A stretch of DNA of 64,000 nucleotides from Opitutaceae bacterium (GTDB taxonomy: Bacteria; Verrucomicrobiota; Verrucomicrobiia; Opitutales; Opitutaceae): NCBI GenBank assembly GCA_003164715.1, contig PLTZ01000078.1, positions 1 to 64,000 on the forward strand. The letters run 5' to 3'. The translations under genes and the position numbers were made by a program. Below are positions 1-9,990 of this stretch, piece after piece; positions within the stretch are counted from its first letter, which is position 1; every line of letters starts with the position of its first letter. Under the pieces are notes generated by a model that saw only the letters and a program-made list of their open reading frames with translations, did no database searches and was not told the origin of the DNA.

Positions 1-28
1 GTCCCCACTTCATGGTGGAGAGCCAGAT

Positions 29-113
29 TGGTGCCCAGGGGGGGGATCGAACCCCCACGCCTTTCGGCGGCAGATTTTGAGTCTGCTGCGTCTGCCAATT
101 CCGCCACCCGGGC
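29..113 (-). tRNA. tRNA-Leu (CAA)
   Basis: The reverse strand folds into a complete class II tRNA. The 5' acceptor strand GCCCGGG pairs with CCTGGGC, with one G-T pair. The anticodon stem GCAGA/TCTGC encloses the loop CTCAAAA, giving anticodon CAA. A short variable arm and the T-loop GTTCGATCC follow, and the 3' CCA is genome-encoded. It reads UUG leucine codons. The long variable arm is the leucine/serine hallmark, and the GCAGACTCAAAATCTGC core matches bacterial leucine tRNAs. Confidence 0.97.
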
Positions 114-220
114 GCTCGAGGAGCGAATCCGAGGGGAACGGCCACGTTGTGGCAAGTCATCTGTGGCCTCTCGCGAGGTCTCCGTTGACACGGCGGCGGG
201 CTCCAATCTGCTCTTGGGCG

Positions 221-973
221 ATGCCCGACTTCAGAGTCCACTGCCTGCCCTCCGTCACCGATCCCAAGGAAATCACGCTTTCCCCTGAGGAATCCCACCA
301 CCTGGTGGCCGTCAACCGGGCCGCGCAGGGCTCCACCGTGGTCGCGTTCGACGGCCGGGGCGCCGAGTGGATCTGCGAGCTTGCGGACGCCGACAAGCGC
401 GTCGCGCGCCTCAAGGTGAGGTTCGCCCAGAGGGCGAAGCCGATGCCGTGGCGGATCACACTCGGCCAGGCGCTTCCGCTGGGCGGCGCCATGGATTCCA
501 TCGTGCGCAAGGCCACGGAGATCGGGGTGTCCGTCATTGTTCCGCTTGAGAGCGAGCGCACCCAGGTTCACCTGGACGGTGACCGCTCGGACCGGAAGAT
601 CGAGAAATGGCAGACCGCGGCGCTCGAGGCCGCCAAGCAGTGCGGCAACCCGTGGCTGCCCGAGATAGGGCCCGTGACCGCGGCCGGGGCGTTCATGGAG
701 GCGGCGAAGGGCTACGACCTGAAGCTGATCGCGAGCCTGCAGCCCGGGGCGAAGTCGCTCCGTTCGGTGCTCGCGCAGTTTCGCGCCGCGAACAACCGCG
801 CCCCGCTTAACGTCCTCTGGCTCATCGGGCCCGAGGGCGACTTCACCCCCGCGGAGATGACCCGCTCCAGGGCGCGCGGGTTCGAGCCCATCACGCTAGG
901 GCCGCTTGTCCTGCGGTGCGAAACGGCCGCGGTGTACGCGCTGAGCGTCCTCAGCTACGAGCTGAGCGGCTGA
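221..973 (+). CDS. rsmE: 16S rRNA (uracil-1498-N3)-methyltransferase RsmE
   Basis: This SPOUT-class methyltransferase modifies U1498 of 16S rRNA in the cytoplasm using S-adenosylmethionine. The 250-residue product has the family's usual length. It shows the N-terminal PUA-like part, the internal KATEIGVS motif, and the knotted SAM-binding C-terminus with IGPEGDFTPAE followed by LGPLVLRCETA. An in-frame start at 77 would lie inside the tRNA gene, so the ATG at 221 directly before MPDFRVH is chosen. The gene ends 10 bases from the convergent KAS III gene, so there is no room for a separate terminator. Confidence 0.93.
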   Translation: MPDFRVHCLPSVTDPKEITLSPEESHHLVAVNRAAQGSTVVAFDGRGAEWICELADADKRVARLKVRFAQRAKPMPWRITLGQALPLGGAMDSIVRKATEIGVSVIVPLESERTQVHLDGDRSDRKIEKWQTAALEAAKQCGNPWLPEIGPVTAAGAFMEAAKGYDLKLIASLQPGAKSLRSVLAQFRAANNRAPLNVLWLIGPEGDFTPAEMTRSRARGFEPITLGPLVLRCETAAVYALSVLSYELSG

Positions 974-983
974 CCGACCCTCG

Positions 984-1991
984 TCACCAGACCAGGAGTC
1001 CGCCGGCGAACGTGAGCCCCGCGCCGACGCTGCAGAAGATGATCCGGTCGCCCTCGGCGAAGATCCCCTCCTCCGCGGCCCAGCCGAGCGCCATCGAGAC
1101 GCTCGCCCCGCTCGTGTTGCCGTACTTCGCGATCGTCACCACGAACTTCTCGTAGGGGATGCCGACGCGCTTGCTGACCGCCTTCAGGATGCGCGCGTTG
1201 GCCTGGTGCGGCACGACCCATGCGATGTCGCCGGCCGTCAGGCGCTCGCGCCTGAGCGTCTCCTCGATCTGCTCGGCGAAGCCGACGACCGCGTGCTTGA
1301 AGACCGCGACCCCGTCCATCTGGATGTAGAAGTGGTGGAGGTCGCCCTTCGCGTCCGGCCACGGTATCCGCGCCCCGCCGCCCGTTCGCTGGATGGCGGC
1401 GAATTGCGACGCGTCGCCCGAGATCCCCATGCGGTGCAGCCGATGGCCGCCCGGCGCCTTCGTTAGGATCGCCGCGCCCGCGCCGTCCCCGAAGAGGAAC
1501 GCCGTCTCGTGGTCCAGGGGGTTCGTGATGCGCGAGAGAAGCTCGGCCGTGACGACAATCACGTTGCGGGCGGACCCGCCGAGGATCAGCGAGCGGCCGA
1601 CCTCGAGCGCGTACAGCCATCCGGAGCACGCGGCGTTCAGGTCGAAGGCGGCGGCCCTCGGGATCCCCAATAGGGCCGCGAGCGCGGCGGCCATCGACGG
1701 AACCGGCTGGTCCGGGATGATCGTCGCCATGATGATCATGTCGATCTTCTCCACCGGCATCGCGGCCTGCGCGAGCGCGTGCGACACGGCCACCGCCGCG
1801 AGCGAGGTCGCGCTCTCGTCGTCGTCCGCGTAGCGCCGCTCCTTGATTCCCGTCAGGCGGACGATCTCGTCCTCCGTGCGGTTGGGAAATGCCTTCAGGA
1901 TCTCGCTGTTCGCCCGGATGTTCTTCGGCACGGCGAACCCCACTCCTGCTATGCAGACGGTTTCGGCGGCGGAGGTCTGCGGCGGCGTCAT
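984..1991 (-). CDS. 3-oxoacyl-ACP synthase III family enzyme (KAS III, FabH-like)
   Basis: This thiolase-fold condensing enzyme would join an acyl thioester to malonyl-ACP to start fatty-acid or related acyl-chain synthesis. The 335 residues carry the complete KAS III triad: Cys122 in NAACSGW, His262 in PHQAN and Asn292 in YGNTSGAS. The start overlaps the stop of the upstream lipoyl/E3-binding gene by 4 bases, so the two are translationally coupled. That partner is unusual for a housekeeping fabH and suggests that the acyl donor may come from a lipoyl-bound 2-oxoacid dehydrogenase product; this is inference. It could be the primary FabH or a paralogue for branched or specialised starters; the sequence alone does not decide. 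Confidence 0.88.
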   Translation of the reverse strand: MTPPQTSAAETVCIAGVGFAVPKNIRANSEILKAFPNRTEDEIVRLTGIKERRYADDDESATSLAAVAVSHALAQAAMPVEKIDMIIMATIIPDQPVPSMAAALAALLGIPRAAAFDLNAACSGWLYALEVGRSLILGGSARNVIVVTAELLSRITNPLDHETAFLFGDGAGAAILTKAPGGHRLHRMGISGDASQFAAIQRTGGGARIPWPDAKGDLHHFYIQMDGVAVFKHAVVGFAEQIEETLRRERLTAGDIAWVVPHQANARILKAVSKRVGIPYEKFVVTIAKYGNTSGASVSMALGWAAEEGIFAEGDRIIFCSVGAGLTFAGGLLVW

Positions 1992-2455
1992 GTGCGGTGC
2001 TTCTGCACGTAGCGCTCGACGTCGTCACCCGAGACGCGCCCGCCGGGGCCGGTCGCCTCGATGTCGGTGATCTTAGCGGGGTCAAGCCCCGCCTCCTTTG
2101 CGAGCTTGGTCGCCCGCGGCGTCCACACGGCCGGGGCGCCGCCCGCCTCGGGGGCGGACGGCGCGGCCTTAAGGCCCGCGGCGCTCTTCAGGTGGACGAG
2201 GCTCTCGTCGGACGTCTCGATCTGCAGGAAGGCGGCGCCTGAGGCTAGGGCGTCGCCCGGCTGGGCGTGGATCGCCCGGATCGTGCCCTCGCAGGGGGAC
2301 TCGAATTCGAAGATCGACTTGTCGCTCTCGAGCTCGCCTATCCTCTCGCCCTTGGCCACGCGGGACCCGGGTTTGACTGAGAGTTTCACGACGGTCAGCT
2401 CGTTTACCGTCGCGCCCATGGAAGGCATGGGCACGTCGATCAGAAAGGTATCCAT
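1988..2455 (-). CDS. stand-alone lipoyl domain plus E3-binding domain protein
   Basis: The 155-residue protein has an N-terminal lipoyl domain (about residues 1-80) with the lipoylated lysine expected at Lys46 in ESDKSIFEF. An Ala/Pro-rich linker (about 90-110) follows, then a peripheral E3-binding domain (111-150, WTPRATKLAKEAGLDP). It stops there: the roughly 230-residue catalytic acyltransferase core of a normal E2 is absent, and downstream DNA is immediately the KAS III gene. The aspartate before the lysine favours lipoyl over biotinyl attachment. The ATG at 2455 begins the conserved domain; an upstream TTG at 2503 is in frame but adds only unconserved residues. It may be an acyl carrier or scaffold that recruits dihydrolipoamide dehydrogenase, feeding the coupled condensing enzyme (inferred). 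Confidence 0.82.
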   Translation of the reverse strand: MDTFLIDVPMPSMGATVNELTVVKLSVKPGSRVAKGERIGELESDKSIFEFESPCEGTIRAIHAQPGDALASGAAFLQIETSDESLVHLKSAAGLKAAPSAPEAGGAPAVWTPRATKLAKEAGLDPAKITDIEATGPGGRVSGDDVERYVQKHRT

Positions 2456-2546
2456 CAGGGTTTTGTGGGCTCCAATCGTGGGAGGCGCGGCGAGCGCGGT
2501 CAACCCCGCAGCCTGTCCCGGGGCCCAAAGGCCAGCGGCCGGGCCA

Positions 2547-5011
<2,465 letters not shown>

Positions 5012-5185
5012 CTACCCGAGCAGAAGCCACAGCACGGCGAGGACCGCCGACAGCACGATCCCCGCGATGAGAATCCACAGCGCGGCCTTCAGCAGCTTGA
5101 CCAGGAGCCAGAGCGCCGCGCCTGCCGCAACCGCCGCACAGGCAACGACGAACCAATGGGGATACTCGGCCAGGGATTTGAACAT
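5012..5185 (-). CDS. small membrane protein of unknown function
   Basis: This short reading frame of 57 codons has two clear hydrophobic segments, roughly residues 11-32 (FVVACAAVAAGAALWLLVKL) and 33-55. They are separated by one lysine-containing turn, so a hairpin in the inner membrane is expected. It starts about 60 bases upstream of pyrG in the same direction and could lead that operon. An in-frame ATG at 5215 would add ten residues. The bias toward hydrophobic codons over the full length supports a real gene, but no family is recognised. Confidence 0.5.
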   Translation of the reverse strand: MFKSLAEYPHWFVVACAAVAAGAALWLLVKLLKAALWILIAGIVLSAVLAVLWLLLG

Positions 5186-5262
5186 GCCAGAGGTTGGCAT
5201 TGCCGGGCGGCCCACGCAAAATGATTTGCCGAGCGGGGCCCGCGACCTCCAACTCGTACCCG

Positions 5263-5661
5263 ATGGAAGACAGGAACTTGACGTCCAAGCCCCAGCTTCT
5301 CGCGTGGCTCCTGTGCGACGGCGTGCACATCGACCCGACTTCCGGCAAGCACACGATCCTCGGCGTCTTCTCGAACATCATCGCGAAGCGCTTCCCCGTC
5401 GTCCATCCGCACATGGTCTGGTTCATGACGCTGACGGACGTCGCGGCGGGCAGCCACAAGATGAAGATCTCGATGGGGCTCGACCCGACGAACCCCAAGC
5501 TCCTGATCGAGCGCCCCTTCGAGTCCCAGGGCCCTCTCGTCCGGATCAACCTGATCAATGAGATACGTAACCTGACCTTCGAGCGCGCCGGCGAGTACTC
5601 GATCCTGATCGAGATCGACGACGAGCCGCTCCTGGCGACCAGCCTCATGGTCGCGTCCTAA
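5263..5661 (+). CDS. DUF6941-type conserved hypothetical protein
   Basis: The 132-residue soluble protein begins MEDRNLTSKPQLLAWLLCDG and contains the pattern D-G-V-H-I-D-x-x-S-G-K-x-x-I-L-G-V-F, which I associate with the DUF6941 family of unknown function; this assignment is from memory of the family. The fold appears beta-rich with no signal peptide or membrane segment. The ATG at 5263 is preferred over one at 5194 because conservation begins there. It lies 8 bases upstream of the PfkB kinase gene and is probably co-transcribed with it. Confidence 0.75.
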   Translation: MEDRNLTSKPQLLAWLLCDGVHIDPTSGKHTILGVFSNIIAKRFPVVHPHMVWFMTLTDVAAGSHKMKISMGLDPTNPKLLIERPFESQGPLVRINLINEIRNLTFERAGEYSILIEIDDEPLLATSLMVAS

Positions 5662-5669
5662 ACGCCCCG

Positions 5670-6668
5670 ATGAGCGCAACCGCGCCCGAATTCGAGCTCG
5701 CCGGGGTCGGCTCCCCGATCATGGACCTCGTGGCCCAGGTGCCCGATTCCTTCCTGGCGAACATCTCCGGCGACAAAGGCGGCATGGTCCTTGTGGACGA
5801 CGCCGAGATGGGCCGGATCCTTTCGCTCCTCGAGACCCCGACGGAGGCGACGACGGGCGGCTCCGCCGCAAACGCCACGTTCAACGCCGCCCGCCTCGGC
5901 CTGAAGACGGCTTTCATTGGGAAGCTCGGCAACGACCGCGTGGCGCGCAACTACATCGAGCGCTTCAGGTCGGCCGGGGTCGACGTCTCGCGCTTCAAGC
6001 ACGGAACCGTGGCCAACGCGCGCTGCCTCGCGCTCGTGACCCCGGACGCCCAGAGGACCATGCGGACGAACCTCGGCGCCGCGATGACCCTCTCGCCCGC
6101 GGAGATCTCGCCGGCGGACTTCCGCGGCGTGCGCCACGCGCACATCGAGGGGTACCTCGTGTTTAACCACGCCCTCTGCGAGGCCGTGCTCGGGGCGGCC
6201 CGCGCCGCGGGCTGCACGATCAGCCTCGACCTGTCGTCGTTCGAGGTCGTCAACGCCTCCCGGAACTGGATGTTCGCGCAGTTCGGCCGCGGGATCGATG
6301 TCGTCTTCGCGAACGAGGATGAGATCCGCGCCCTCTTTCCCGCCCACCGGGGCGGCCACGACGCGCTGGCGCGGGAACTCTCAGGCCACGGCGTCACTGC
6401 CGCGGTGAAGATGGGGCGCGAGGGCGCATGGATCGCAAGGGGCCGCGAGCTCCACCGGATCGCCCCGGTTATCGCGCCCACCGTGGTCGACACGAACGGC
6501 GCCGGCGATGCGTGGGCGGCCGGCTTCCTTTACGGCTACCTTCGGGGGCTTCCCCTTGAACGGTGCGGGGCCATCGCCTCCGCACTCGGCTCCGAGACGG
6601 TCCGGCACCTGGGTCCCTTGATCCCGGAATCGGCATGGGCCGAAGCTTGGAAACGTGCCCTGAGTTGA
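5670..6668 (+). CDS. PfkB-family carbohydrate/nucleoside kinase
   Basis: This ribokinase-fold kinase transfers phosphate from ATP to a sugar or nucleoside hydroxyl. It has 332 residues. The N-terminal signature GGSAANATFNAARLG lies around residues 63-77. The C-terminal anion-hole motif DTNGAGDAW contains the catalytic base Asp280. FAN-ED (about 213-217) matches the conserved N-E pair of the family. The overall pattern (GVGSPIMDLVAQVPD at the start) resembles the adenosine kinase-like subgroup, but substrate cannot be fixed from sequence. It ends just before an AT-rich intergenic stretch. Confidence 0.88.
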   Translation: MSATAPEFELAGVGSPIMDLVAQVPDSFLANISGDKGGMVLVDDAEMGRILSLLETPTEATTGGSAANATFNAARLGLKTAFIGKLGNDRVARNYIERFRSAGVDVSRFKHGTVANARCLALVTPDAQRTMRTNLGAAMTLSPAEISPADFRGVRHAHIEGYLVFNHALCEAVLGAARAAGCTISLDLSSFEVVNASRNWMFAQFGRGIDVVFANEDEIRALFPAHRGGHDALARELSGHGVTAAVKMGREGAWIARGRELHRIAPVIAPTVVDTNGAGDAWAAGFLYGYLRGLPLERCGAIASALGSETVRHLGPLIPESAWAEAWKRALS

Positions 6669-6702
6669 CGGTTTAATCAGGGCTTCCCCGGCTCTTGTTA
6701 GT

Positions 6703-6727
6703 ATATTAACCCATTTGGGGTTAATAT
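6703..6727. promoter_or_regulatory. AT-rich inverted repeat downstream of the kinase gene
   Basis: A perfect 10-base inverted repeat (ATATTAACCC / GGGTTAATAT) with a 5-base loop sits in the 119-base AT-rich gap before the exporter operon. It could be an operator or a hairpin ending the upstream transcript; there is no long T-run, so an operator role is at least as likely. Confidence 0.5.
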
Positions 6728-6761
6728 TATACATTAGTTAACGAAATTATCGTCGACAGAT

Positions 6762-6785
6762 TACTCTGCTTAATAGAGTACTCTG
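6762..6785. promoter_or_regulatory. operator-like TACTCT/AGAGTA repeat cluster before the exporter operon
   Basis: TACTCT (6762-6767) is followed after 7 bases by AGAGTACTCT (6775-6784), itself a perfect 10-base palindrome, so three half-sites sit within 24 bases. The cluster ends 2 bases before the ATG at 6788, a position suited to repression. The winged-helix regulator encoded two genes downstream is the obvious candidate ligand (inferred). Confidence 0.5.
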
Positions 6786-6787
6786 TT

Positions 6788-7348
6788 ATGAATATTTCGC
6801 CAGAGGAAGCGGAGAAGGCGCTCCTGGAGATCGAGGCCTCGCGCGTTGCGATGCGCGGCGCAATCCGGTCCCACCGCGGCCACCTTTTCCTGTGGCTGTG
6901 GGGCTTCGTCTGGATGGCGATGTCGGCCCTCTACTGGATCGACGGACACCGGTTCCTATGGGAAATCGTGGCGTTCGCGGCCGCGGGCATCGTCGGCTCG
7001 TTCGTGATCGGCATCGTCCAAGACCGACAGATCCGAAGCAGGTTCGACCGGCGGTTCGCCGCCGTGTGCGCGACGCTCCTCGTCTTCGGCTACGGGGTGT
7101 GGCCGGTCCTTTTCGGCGGGTTCGCGTCACACAAGGCAGCCTTCGGCTACTTCAGCCTCCTGTGGATGCAGCTCTACATTGTCGCCGGAATCTGGTTCGA
7201 CATCTACCTGCTGTGGGTCGGGCTCGCGGTGACCGCGCTGATTGTCGCCGGGTTCCTCCTGGCTCCCGGGTTCTTCTGGGCCTTCACCCTCCTGTGCGGC
7301 GCGGTTCTCGTCGGCAGCGGATTCTACGTCCGCTATTTCTGGCGGTAA
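6788..7348 (+). CDS. integral membrane protein, first gene of an ABC exporter operon
   Basis: The protein has 186 residues. A charged N-terminal helix (MNISPEEAEKALLEIEASR) is followed by about five hydrophobic segments, around residues 30-50, 58-76, 92-112, 118-138 and 145-182, with basic loops. No catalytic motif is visible and no specific family is recognised. Small membrane proteins of this type often accompany a PadR/HTH_34-type regulator and an ABC-2 exporter, as here. It is 6 bases upstream of the regulator gene and shares the AT-rich control region. A sensory or accessory role in export is a guess from context. Confidence 0.75.
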   Translation: MNISPEEAEKALLEIEASRVAMRGAIRSHRGHLFLWLWGFVWMAMSALYWIDGHRFLWEIVAFAAAGIVGSFVIGIVQDRQIRSRFDRRFAAVCATLLVFGYGVWPVLFGGFASHKAAFGYFSLLWMQLYIVAGIWFDIYLLWVGLAVTALIVAGFLLAPGFFWAFTLLCGAVLVGSGFYVRYFWR

Positions 7349-7354
7349 CGTTTC

Positions 7355-7648
7355 ATGGACCAGCTCGATTATACCATTCACCAGCCGGCCCGGCTCCAGA
7401 TCATGTCGGCGCTCTGCCAGCTATCGGAGAGGGAACGCGTGGACTTCACCTACCTAAAGGATCATCTCGGGCTCACCGACGGAAACCTCGGGGCGCATCT
7501 TGCGACGCTCGAGGGCCGCGGCTACATCGCCGTCGACAAGGAGTTTGTCGCGCGCCGGCCGAAGACTTTTGTCGCCGTGACCCCCGCGGGCCGCCAGGCG
7601 TTCGCGGGACACGTCGCCGCCCTCCAGCTGCTGCTCGCTCCCAAATGA
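7355..7648 (+). CDS. winged-helix transcriptional regulator (HTH_34 type)
   Basis: The 97-residue protein is a single winged helix-turn-helix domain. The N-terminus IHQPARLQIMSALCQL is typical of small ArsR/MarR-like regulators, the recognition region is LKDHLGLTDGNLGAHLATLEGRGYI (about residues 31-55), and the wing contains RRPKTFVAVTPAGRQAF. No effector domain or metal-binding cysteine cluster is seen. Its stop overlaps the next start (ATGA at 7645). It probably autoregulates the operon through the palindromic half-sites upstream of 6788 (inferred). Confidence 0.87.
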   Translation: MDQLDYTIHQPARLQIMSALCQLSERERVDFTYLKDHLGLTDGNLGAHLATLEGRGYIAVDKEFVARRPKTFVAVTPAGRQAFAGHVAALQLLLAPK

Positions 7649-8580
7649 ACCCCAAGCCCCCCCTCCTCTGCGCAACGGGCGTCGTCAAGCGTTTCGGGGC
7701 GGTCACCGCCCTTGACGGCGTGTCCCTCGACATCGCCCCCGGGGAGTTCTTCGGGCTCCTCGGCCCCAACGGCGCCGGCAAGTCGACCTTCATGTCGCTC
7801 GTCTGCGGCCTTCGCTCCCTCGACGCCGGGAGCCTGACCGTCGACGCGGCCGGGGCCGCGGCGGGATCGGCGCAGGCCCGGCGGTCGCTCGGACTCGTGC
7901 CGCAGCACATCGCCCTCTACACGGACCTGAGCGCGGAGCGCAACCTGCGGATCTTCGGCGAGCTCTACGGGCTGCGCGGCTCCGCGCTCGCCGAGCGCGT
8001 GGACCACGCGCTCGACGCCGTGCAGCTCGCCGACCGCAGGAAGGACCGGGTGAGCGAGTTCTCGGGCGGCATGCAGCGCCGCTTGAACCTGGCCGCCGCC
8101 CTCCTCCACCGCCCGAAGCTGCTCCTGTGCGACGAGCCGACCGTCGGCGTCGACCCCCAGTCCCGAAACGCGATCTTCGACTACCTGACGCAGCTCAACC
8201 GCGGCGGCCTCACCGTCATCTACTCCACGCACTACATGGAGGAGGCGACGCGCCTCTGTTCGCGGATAGGCATCATCGACCACGGGAGGATCCTGGCGCT
8301 CGGCACGCTTGACGAGCTCCTCGCCCGGCTGCCATTCGAGGAGGAGGTCCGCTTCCCGTCGAGCCCGGAGACCAACGCCCTCTCGGCCGAGCTCGCGGCG
8401 AACGGCGAGGTCGCGACCGTGGACGGCGTCCACCGGTTCAGGCCGCGGCCCGGGTACGCGATGAGCGCCTTCTACGCCCTCACTGAGAGGCACGCCCTGG
8501 CGCCGAGGCTCTTCACGAGCCAGCGGCCCACCCTCGAGGCCCTCTTCCTTCACCTCACCGGCCGCGTCCTTCGCGAATAA
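7645..8580 (+). CDS. ABC-2 type exporter, ATP-binding subunit
   Basis: This is a 311-residue ABC ATPase with Walker A GPNGAGKST (about 40-48), Q-loop QHIALYTD, signature FSGGMQRRL (139-147), Walker B LLLCDEPTVGVD (159-170) and H-loop STHYMEE. The C-terminal extension of about 90 residues, ending with a ...LEALFLHLTGR element, is typical of DrrA/CcmA-like drug, lipid or polysaccharide exporters. It is followed without a gap by the permease gene. Substrate is unknown; linkage to a dedicated regulator suggests an inducible efflux or stress pump. Confidence 0.92.
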   Translation: MNPKPPLLCATGVVKRFGAVTALDGVSLDIAPGEFFGLLGPNGAGKSTFMSLVCGLRSLDAGSLTVDAAGAAAGSAQARRSLGLVPQHIALYTDLSAERNLRIFGELYGLRGSALAERVDHALDAVQLADRRKDRVSEFSGGMQRRLNLAAALLHRPKLLLCDEPTVGVDPQSRNAIFDYLTQLNRGGLTVIYSTHYMEEATRLCSRIGIIDHGRILALGTLDELLARLPFEEEVRFPSSPETNALSAELAANGEVATVDGVHRFRPRPGYAMSAFYALTERHALAPRLFTSQRPTLEALFLHLTGRVLRE

Positions 8581-9927
8581 ATGCACCCAATCATCGTACT
8601 CCTGCGCAAGGACTTCGCCCATTTCCTGAACGACAGAACCGCCATCGCGCTCACGTTCATCGTCCCCTTCGCGATGATCTACCTGTTCGGTCAGATCTTC
8701 CACGTGAACTCGACCAACCCCGGACCCTCCGGGATACCGGTCGCCGTGGTCAACCAGAGCGACAACCCGGCCGCGGCCACGCTGGTCGACGCCCTCAAGG
8801 CGGAGAAGTCCTTCAGGATCCTCACCACGTACGTGAACCCCGACAAGACCACCCGGCCCCTGGCCGAGGAGGACCTGCGGCCGCTCATGCGGACCGACGA
8901 GTTCAGGTTCGCGCTGGTCATCCCCAAGGACCTCGTCCGCACGGACGACATCGGCGTCCACCTGAAGATCTACTCGAACCCGAGGAACGAGATCGAGTCC
9001 GAGACCGTGAACGGCCTCCTTCAGAAGACGCTGTTCTCCAATGTCCCCGAGCTCCTCGGGCAGTCGATGCAGGCGCGCGCGAGGGCCTATCTGGGCGACA
9101 CGCGCCTCAACCAGTTCAACACGTCGGTGGCCTCGGCGGTTTCCGACGCCTTCGGGGGCGACCGCGACCGCATCCTGCAGAGCATGGAGAAGGGGAATTT
9201 CGGGCTAAGGCGCCTCGATTTGGACAGCGGGGCGCCGGACGACTCGACCAAAACCATGCGCGACGCCCTTTCCAGGATCGTGAAGGTGGACAACATCCAG
9301 GTCGTCGGGAACGACGTCAAGTCGCCCGCGGCGACCCAGCTCGTCGGCGGGTGGGCGATCCAGTTCCTGCTCTTCGCGCTGACGGCGTCGGCCACGGCTC
9401 TCTTCAGCGAGAAGCAGCACGGCATCTTCGACCGCGTGCTCTCGGCCCCGGTCACCCGGGGAGACATCCTCTGGAGCAAGTTCCTGTACGGCATCTGCCT
9501 CGGACTCATCCAGCTCATGGTCCTGTTCCTCGCGGGGGAGCTCCTTTACGGGATAGATATCGCGGGCCAGGCCGTGAACCTGGTCATCGTCTGCGTGTTC
9601 GCGGCGGCCGCCTGCACGTCGTTCGGCATGCTGATCGCCGCGGTCTCGCCCACGCCGGACTCCGCCCGCGGCCTCGCCACCTTCGCCATCCTGCTGATGT
9701 CGGCCATCGGCGGCGCGTGGTTCCCGGTGAGCTTCATGCCGGAGTTGATCCAGAGGTTCAGCAAGCTGACCCTGGTCTACTGGTCGATCGAGGGGTTCAG
9801 CCAGGTGCTCTGGGCCCGCGCCACGCTGGTCGAGATCCTTCCGATCCTCGGCTACCTGACGCTGATGACGGCGATCGTCATGGGCTTCTCGGTGTGGCGC
9901 TTCAGGAGGGGGAGGATCTTCGAATGA
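8581..9927 (+). CDS. ABC-2 type exporter, permease subunit
   Basis: The 448 residues match the YhgE/Pip-like or LptF-free ABC-2 layout. One N-terminal membrane helix (about 18-38) precedes a large extracytoplasmic domain (about 40-255). Five to six membrane helices follow (about 258-278, 300-320, 335-360, 365-390, 415-438). Typical ABC-2 features are ALFSEKQHGIFDRVLSAPVTRGDILWSKF before the second helix and MSAIGGAWFP near the end. The ATG follows directly after the ATPase stop (TAA-ATG), so the two subunits are made together. Confidence 0.9.
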   Translation: MHPIIVLLRKDFAHFLNDRTAIALTFIVPFAMIYLFGQIFHVNSTNPGPSGIPVAVVNQSDNPAAATLVDALKAEKSFRILTTYVNPDKTTRPLAEEDLRPLMRTDEFRFALVIPKDLVRTDDIGVHLKIYSNPRNEIESETVNGLLQKTLFSNVPELLGQSMQARARAYLGDTRLNQFNTSVASAVSDAFGGDRDRILQSMEKGNFGLRRLDLDSGAPDDSTKTMRDALSRIVKVDNIQVVGNDVKSPAATQLVGGWAIQFLLFALTASATALFSEKQHGIFDRVLSAPVTRGDILWSKFLYGICLGLIQLMVLFLAGELLYGIDIAGQAVNLVIVCVFAAAACTSFGMLIAAVSPTPDSARGLATFAILLMSAIGGAWFPVSFMPELIQRFSKLTLVYWSIEGFSQVLWARATLVEILPILGYLTLMTAIVMGFSVWRFRRGRIFE

Positions 9928-9990
9928 CGCCCCGGGGCCCAAAATTCCTTTGCCCAAGGGCCCCGGCGTAGGCGACGATGACCAGCTCCC

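Noticed and set aside
28-288. Open reading frames running across the tRNA-Leu gene
   Set aside because: They translate tRNA sequence and give proline/arginine-rich noise; the tRNA fold is complete.
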